Shown: positions 61,201 to 64,000 of the stretch, in pieces
How positions within the stretch are numbered: the stretch's first letter is position 1
How the letters are laid out: the number at the start of each line of letters is the position of its first letter
Origin: Penelope pileata
Lineage: Eukaryota; Chordata; Aves; Galliformes; Cracidae
Direction: 5' to 3'
Assembly (NCBI GenBank): GCA_013396635.1
Contig: WBMW01005879.1
Coordinates: 186,001 to 250,000, forward strand
DNA length: 64,000 nucleotides
Program-made: the position numbers and the translations under genes
The notes under the pieces: generated by a model
Told to the model about the DNA's origin: nothing
What the model saw: only the letters and a program-made list of their open reading frames with translations
Database searches by the model: none

Positions 61201-62127
61201 TTCTGTGAAGTCATCCAGAAAGCTTTTCTAAAAGGGGAGATTGATTTTATGTATAATCAAAACACTGCTTCACGTATTTCCTATTTCATCTTCAAACATG
61301 CTCCTGTGCGTATAACTTAAAGATACTGTTGGCAGGATTGAACTCATCCAGTGTTAGGCAGGTACAAACAAGATGCATAGGTATGAACTATTCACTCTAC
61401 AATCCTTCCACAGTCAATGGAACATTTTCATTTCTCTGACTTAGGAACGTGTAAGTTAAAAGAGATTAATTTTATTCATGAAATGATCAGATAAAAATTA
61501 CAGAGTTTAAGAACTGGTGAACATTACAAGTAGTAATTTTGTATGGGCTCAACACAATTCAGCTGGCATACCACACCACTCGCACTGACCAAAATACTGA
61601 GAAGTTACTTTTAATTGAAAATTGTTAAGATGATTACAACTGCAATCAAGTGCATGACTTTTCTTTATGGAGTCAGCATTATTCTTCAACAGACATAGAT
61701 GTGCTGCCTTTGCTCATGGCTTTTTCTCTCTGTGACAAAAGTATATTTATTGGGCATATACTCTAACAGCAGGTATCATTTATCTCTCAAATACCTCTGG
61801 TGAAGTCAGGGAAAGCATTCATCATTAGAGTGCCTTACTTTATCTGCACAATTTGGATGGCATTTTCTTGGCATTCTTTTATTCATGCAATTGGTGATGA
61901 AATGAGAGCACAGCAAAAATTCATTCTCTCAACTTCTCTGCTCATCAAGATCAATGGCTTGTCTTTCTGCCCAGCACAAAGAGGTAAAATTTGTCATATT
62001 ACCTACTAAAAATCATCTTGTTCTTTACTTTGAGAATAAACAGACCTCCAATGCAGTCCATATGGTAAATATTAATATCATCCTAAGCATCAAGTATACA
62101 GGCATTCCATCTTTTTTTTTTTTTTTT

Positions 62128-62150
62128 NNNNNNNNNNNNNNNNNNNNNNN
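62128..62150. other. Assembly gap (23 N) in a poly-T tract
   Basis: Flanked by 16 T on the left and 6 T on the right. Same nature as the gap near 33.65 kb. Confidence 0.95.
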
Positions 62151-63116
62151 TTTTTTGGATTCCAGAATAATATAAGTGTCAGTGTTGCAGTCCAACAAAT
62201 TCTGGGTTTCTGGTACTGCTATCTGCCGTCTGAAGAGTAACACTCCTTCTAAACCGTCTTCCATCTCAAGTGACTCTTTTGGAAGTTTACAAGCTTAAGT
62301 CTCTACCACAGTTAGAAAAGTAAAAAGTCCTCATTTACAAACACTGGCTTCAAGTAGAAAGCATCAGCTAAACACATTAATGAGAAACATCCGTTCAAAA
62401 TGGTCAACTTTAACACATTTTAACCAGGTTTCTAGAAGTTACAGAATGTACATTCTAACTGATTTGTAGTGAAGAAGAACAAAATGTATTTAAACCGAGC
62501 ATCCTATTTCTGATTTTGAAGCTTTTTTGAGTAAATTTCCATGTGTATAATGCACTTATCAGTTTAACAGCTTTATCATTCAGGACAAAGTTTTAAAAAA
62601 AATTTTTCCGAAGAAATAAAACTTAAAAAAACATTTTTTTTCCCATTGCACTGAGATAAAGATTGCTGTCACAAAGGTTAAGCACAAACCAAATTGCCAT
62701 GGCACTTACACAGATAACTGGTTAGATGAGGAAGGGATCTTGCACAAAAAGAGGACATGTAAGCAAAAATTAGTTGTTAAAGTGGACACATTTGAGAATT
62801 TTAATTTTTTTTTTCCAATTTTCATCAGAAGGACTAACTGCAGCTATGTAGATGGTGTAACTTCAGCAACAGAGGGATTAGAACACTACAAGCAGAATAG
62901 GTTAGAGAGACTCCTTCAATAACACTCACAAATTAGCTAGATGTGTAGACCATTTAGGGACAATTTTTAAGCTAGCAGGCATTTTTTTTTTCAGAATTGT
63001 GAAAGGCAGGTGAAGACTAGAATAAATCAAAGCATTTGCCTATCTTTAAAAACAGGACAAAGCAGTAGCCTAGGAGTTGTAGAACAGCCAGCCTATCTTG
63101 AGTTTTCAGAAAACAG

Positions 63117-63235
63117 TATCTGAACGGAGGGTGCAAACAGGACAGAGCCAGGTTCTTTTCAGTGGTGCCCAGTGTTATGACCAGAGACAACAGGTGCAAA
63201 CTGGAGCACTGGAGAATCTGTCTTTTCTAATCAAG
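63117..63235 (+). mobile_element. Degenerate CR1 fragment
   Basis: Matches the internal CR1 block GGGTGCAAACAGGACAGAGCC, CTTTTCAGTGGTGCCCAGTG, GACAACAGGTGCAAACTGG, which is also seen in the 57.4-57.5 kb copy. No 3' tail. Confidence 0.75.
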
Positions 63236-64000
63236 AATTTGAAATCCAAACCCCAAATCAGGAAAATATCGTCTACAGGAATTGCATTTAAGATGGGTAC
63301 TAGAAAACCACGCCAGATAGTTACCAACAGTTCATTCGCTCCTAGTCAGACGGTGAGCTGAGGAGCTCAGCAGGGTCTTGTTTCTGAGCCTAGTACCAAC
63401 CAATATTTTTCTTAACAAGCTTACTAAGTATTTTAAATTTGGAGATGTCATCACCATTGATAAAACTATAAGCACTTTAGAACAACAAAAACGGTGTTTA
63501 GAAGAATCCTGTAAACTGAGGAGGTCATTAGGAAAAGAAACCAACAAACAAGCAACAGAACAAGTCCAAAGCACTACATCCAAGAAAATAAGCAACAGAA
63601 ACAAGAGAGAAGCCAACTCACTGCATGCATCAGTTGCGTAAATGCTAGACAACAGTTCTGCTAAGAGGGACGTAAGTGGGTCACATGCTGAATCTGAAGC
63701 AAACAACTCAGTAGGCATCATCATCCTGCTGATACAAACAGAAGCACTGTGTGGAGGACACCTGAATTATTCTGCTCTTCTCAAGGCTATCAAAGAGTTA
63801 GCTAACACATCAAATCTACTTCTGTGTATCCCATTTAAAAACACTCAGAATTGAGAGAACATCAAGAAAGACCACAATTCAGGGAACATGACCAGTCAAA
63901 GATAACTAATACAAATGGAATCATTAGCTCAGAAAACAGGTTATAAGACAAAAAATAGAAGTCTTCAGTAGATAGCTAATTACCAAAAAGAAGAAAAAAC

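Larger units (their letters stand above)
54565..64000 (-). other. DCLK1 intron (right, incomplete)
   Basis: Ends with acceptor TTTTAG at 54565-54570 and runs off the right edge. The expected upstream exon, encoding the end of the second doublecortin domain, was not found. It contains CR1 copies at 56.6, 57.2-58.3 and 63.1 kb and an N gap at 62128-62150. Confidence 0.65.

Noticed and set aside
63332..63724. 130-codon minus-strand open frame
   Set aside because: Leu/Ser-rich translation with no family features; no conserved motif or splice pattern.
54570..64000. Expected upstream exon with the end of the second doublecortin domain
   Set aside because: No matching reading frame with suitable splice sites was seen; it probably lies right of the window.
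1..64000. CRISPR arrays, tRNA or rRNA genes, bacterial operons
   Set aside because: None seen; the window is vertebrate intronic DNA.

Overview
This is vertebrate nuclear DNA, most likely from a bird and quite possibly a galliform. It is AT-rich and intron-dominated, has no bacterial gene layout, and is scattered with CR1 LINE fragments ending in the ATTCTRTG-type tail typical of chicken-like genomes. The species call is inference from the CR1 copies and overall texture.

One gene explains all the convincing coding sequence: DCLK1 (doublecortin-like kinase 1), on the minus strand. Twelve exon segments were placed by hand with AG/GT splice sites and consistent phases. From 5' to 3' in the gene they are: Ser/Pro linker exon (54448-54564), alternative first exon (45155-45173), shared linker exon (44158-44252), alternative terminal exon (38277-38333), linker exon (26709-26793), and eight kinase-region exons less one shared boundary, at 25234-25342, 20088-20145, 19204-19323, 12911-13057, 8875-9008, 8108-8185, 7376-7472 and 5350-5430. 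The N-terminal doublecortin domains lie beyond the right edge. The last coding exons of the kinase isoform lie beyond the left edge.

The window holds the isoform switchboard of the gene. An internal first exon encodes MLELIE and joins in phase 1 to the same acceptor used by the long-isoform linker exon, which gives a short kinase. An alternative phase-0 terminal exon encodes an 18-residue DLYRPLSS...GDSV tail and a stop, which gives kinase-less products. Combining the two gives a 56-residue CARP/Ania-4-like peptide. About 325 bp upstream of the MLELIE start codon there is a TATAAAA box, with a perfect AP-1 site (TGAGTCA) 50 bp further upstream and a CRE half-site downstream of the TATA box. 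This is a plausible activity-dependent internal promoter.

The rest is intron: roughly 1-5.3 kb (downstream intron), small introns across 5.4-9 kb, and larger ones at 9-12.9, 13.1-19.2, 20.1-25.2, 26.8-44.2, 44.3-54.4 and 54.6-64 kb. They carry CR1 fragments (6.2, 8.7, 13.3, 21.1, 56.6, 57.2-58.3 and 63.1 kb), TA and TG microsatellites, homopolymers, two short N gaps inside poly-T tracts, and a few small palindromes. I found no tRNA, rRNA, CRISPR or second gene.
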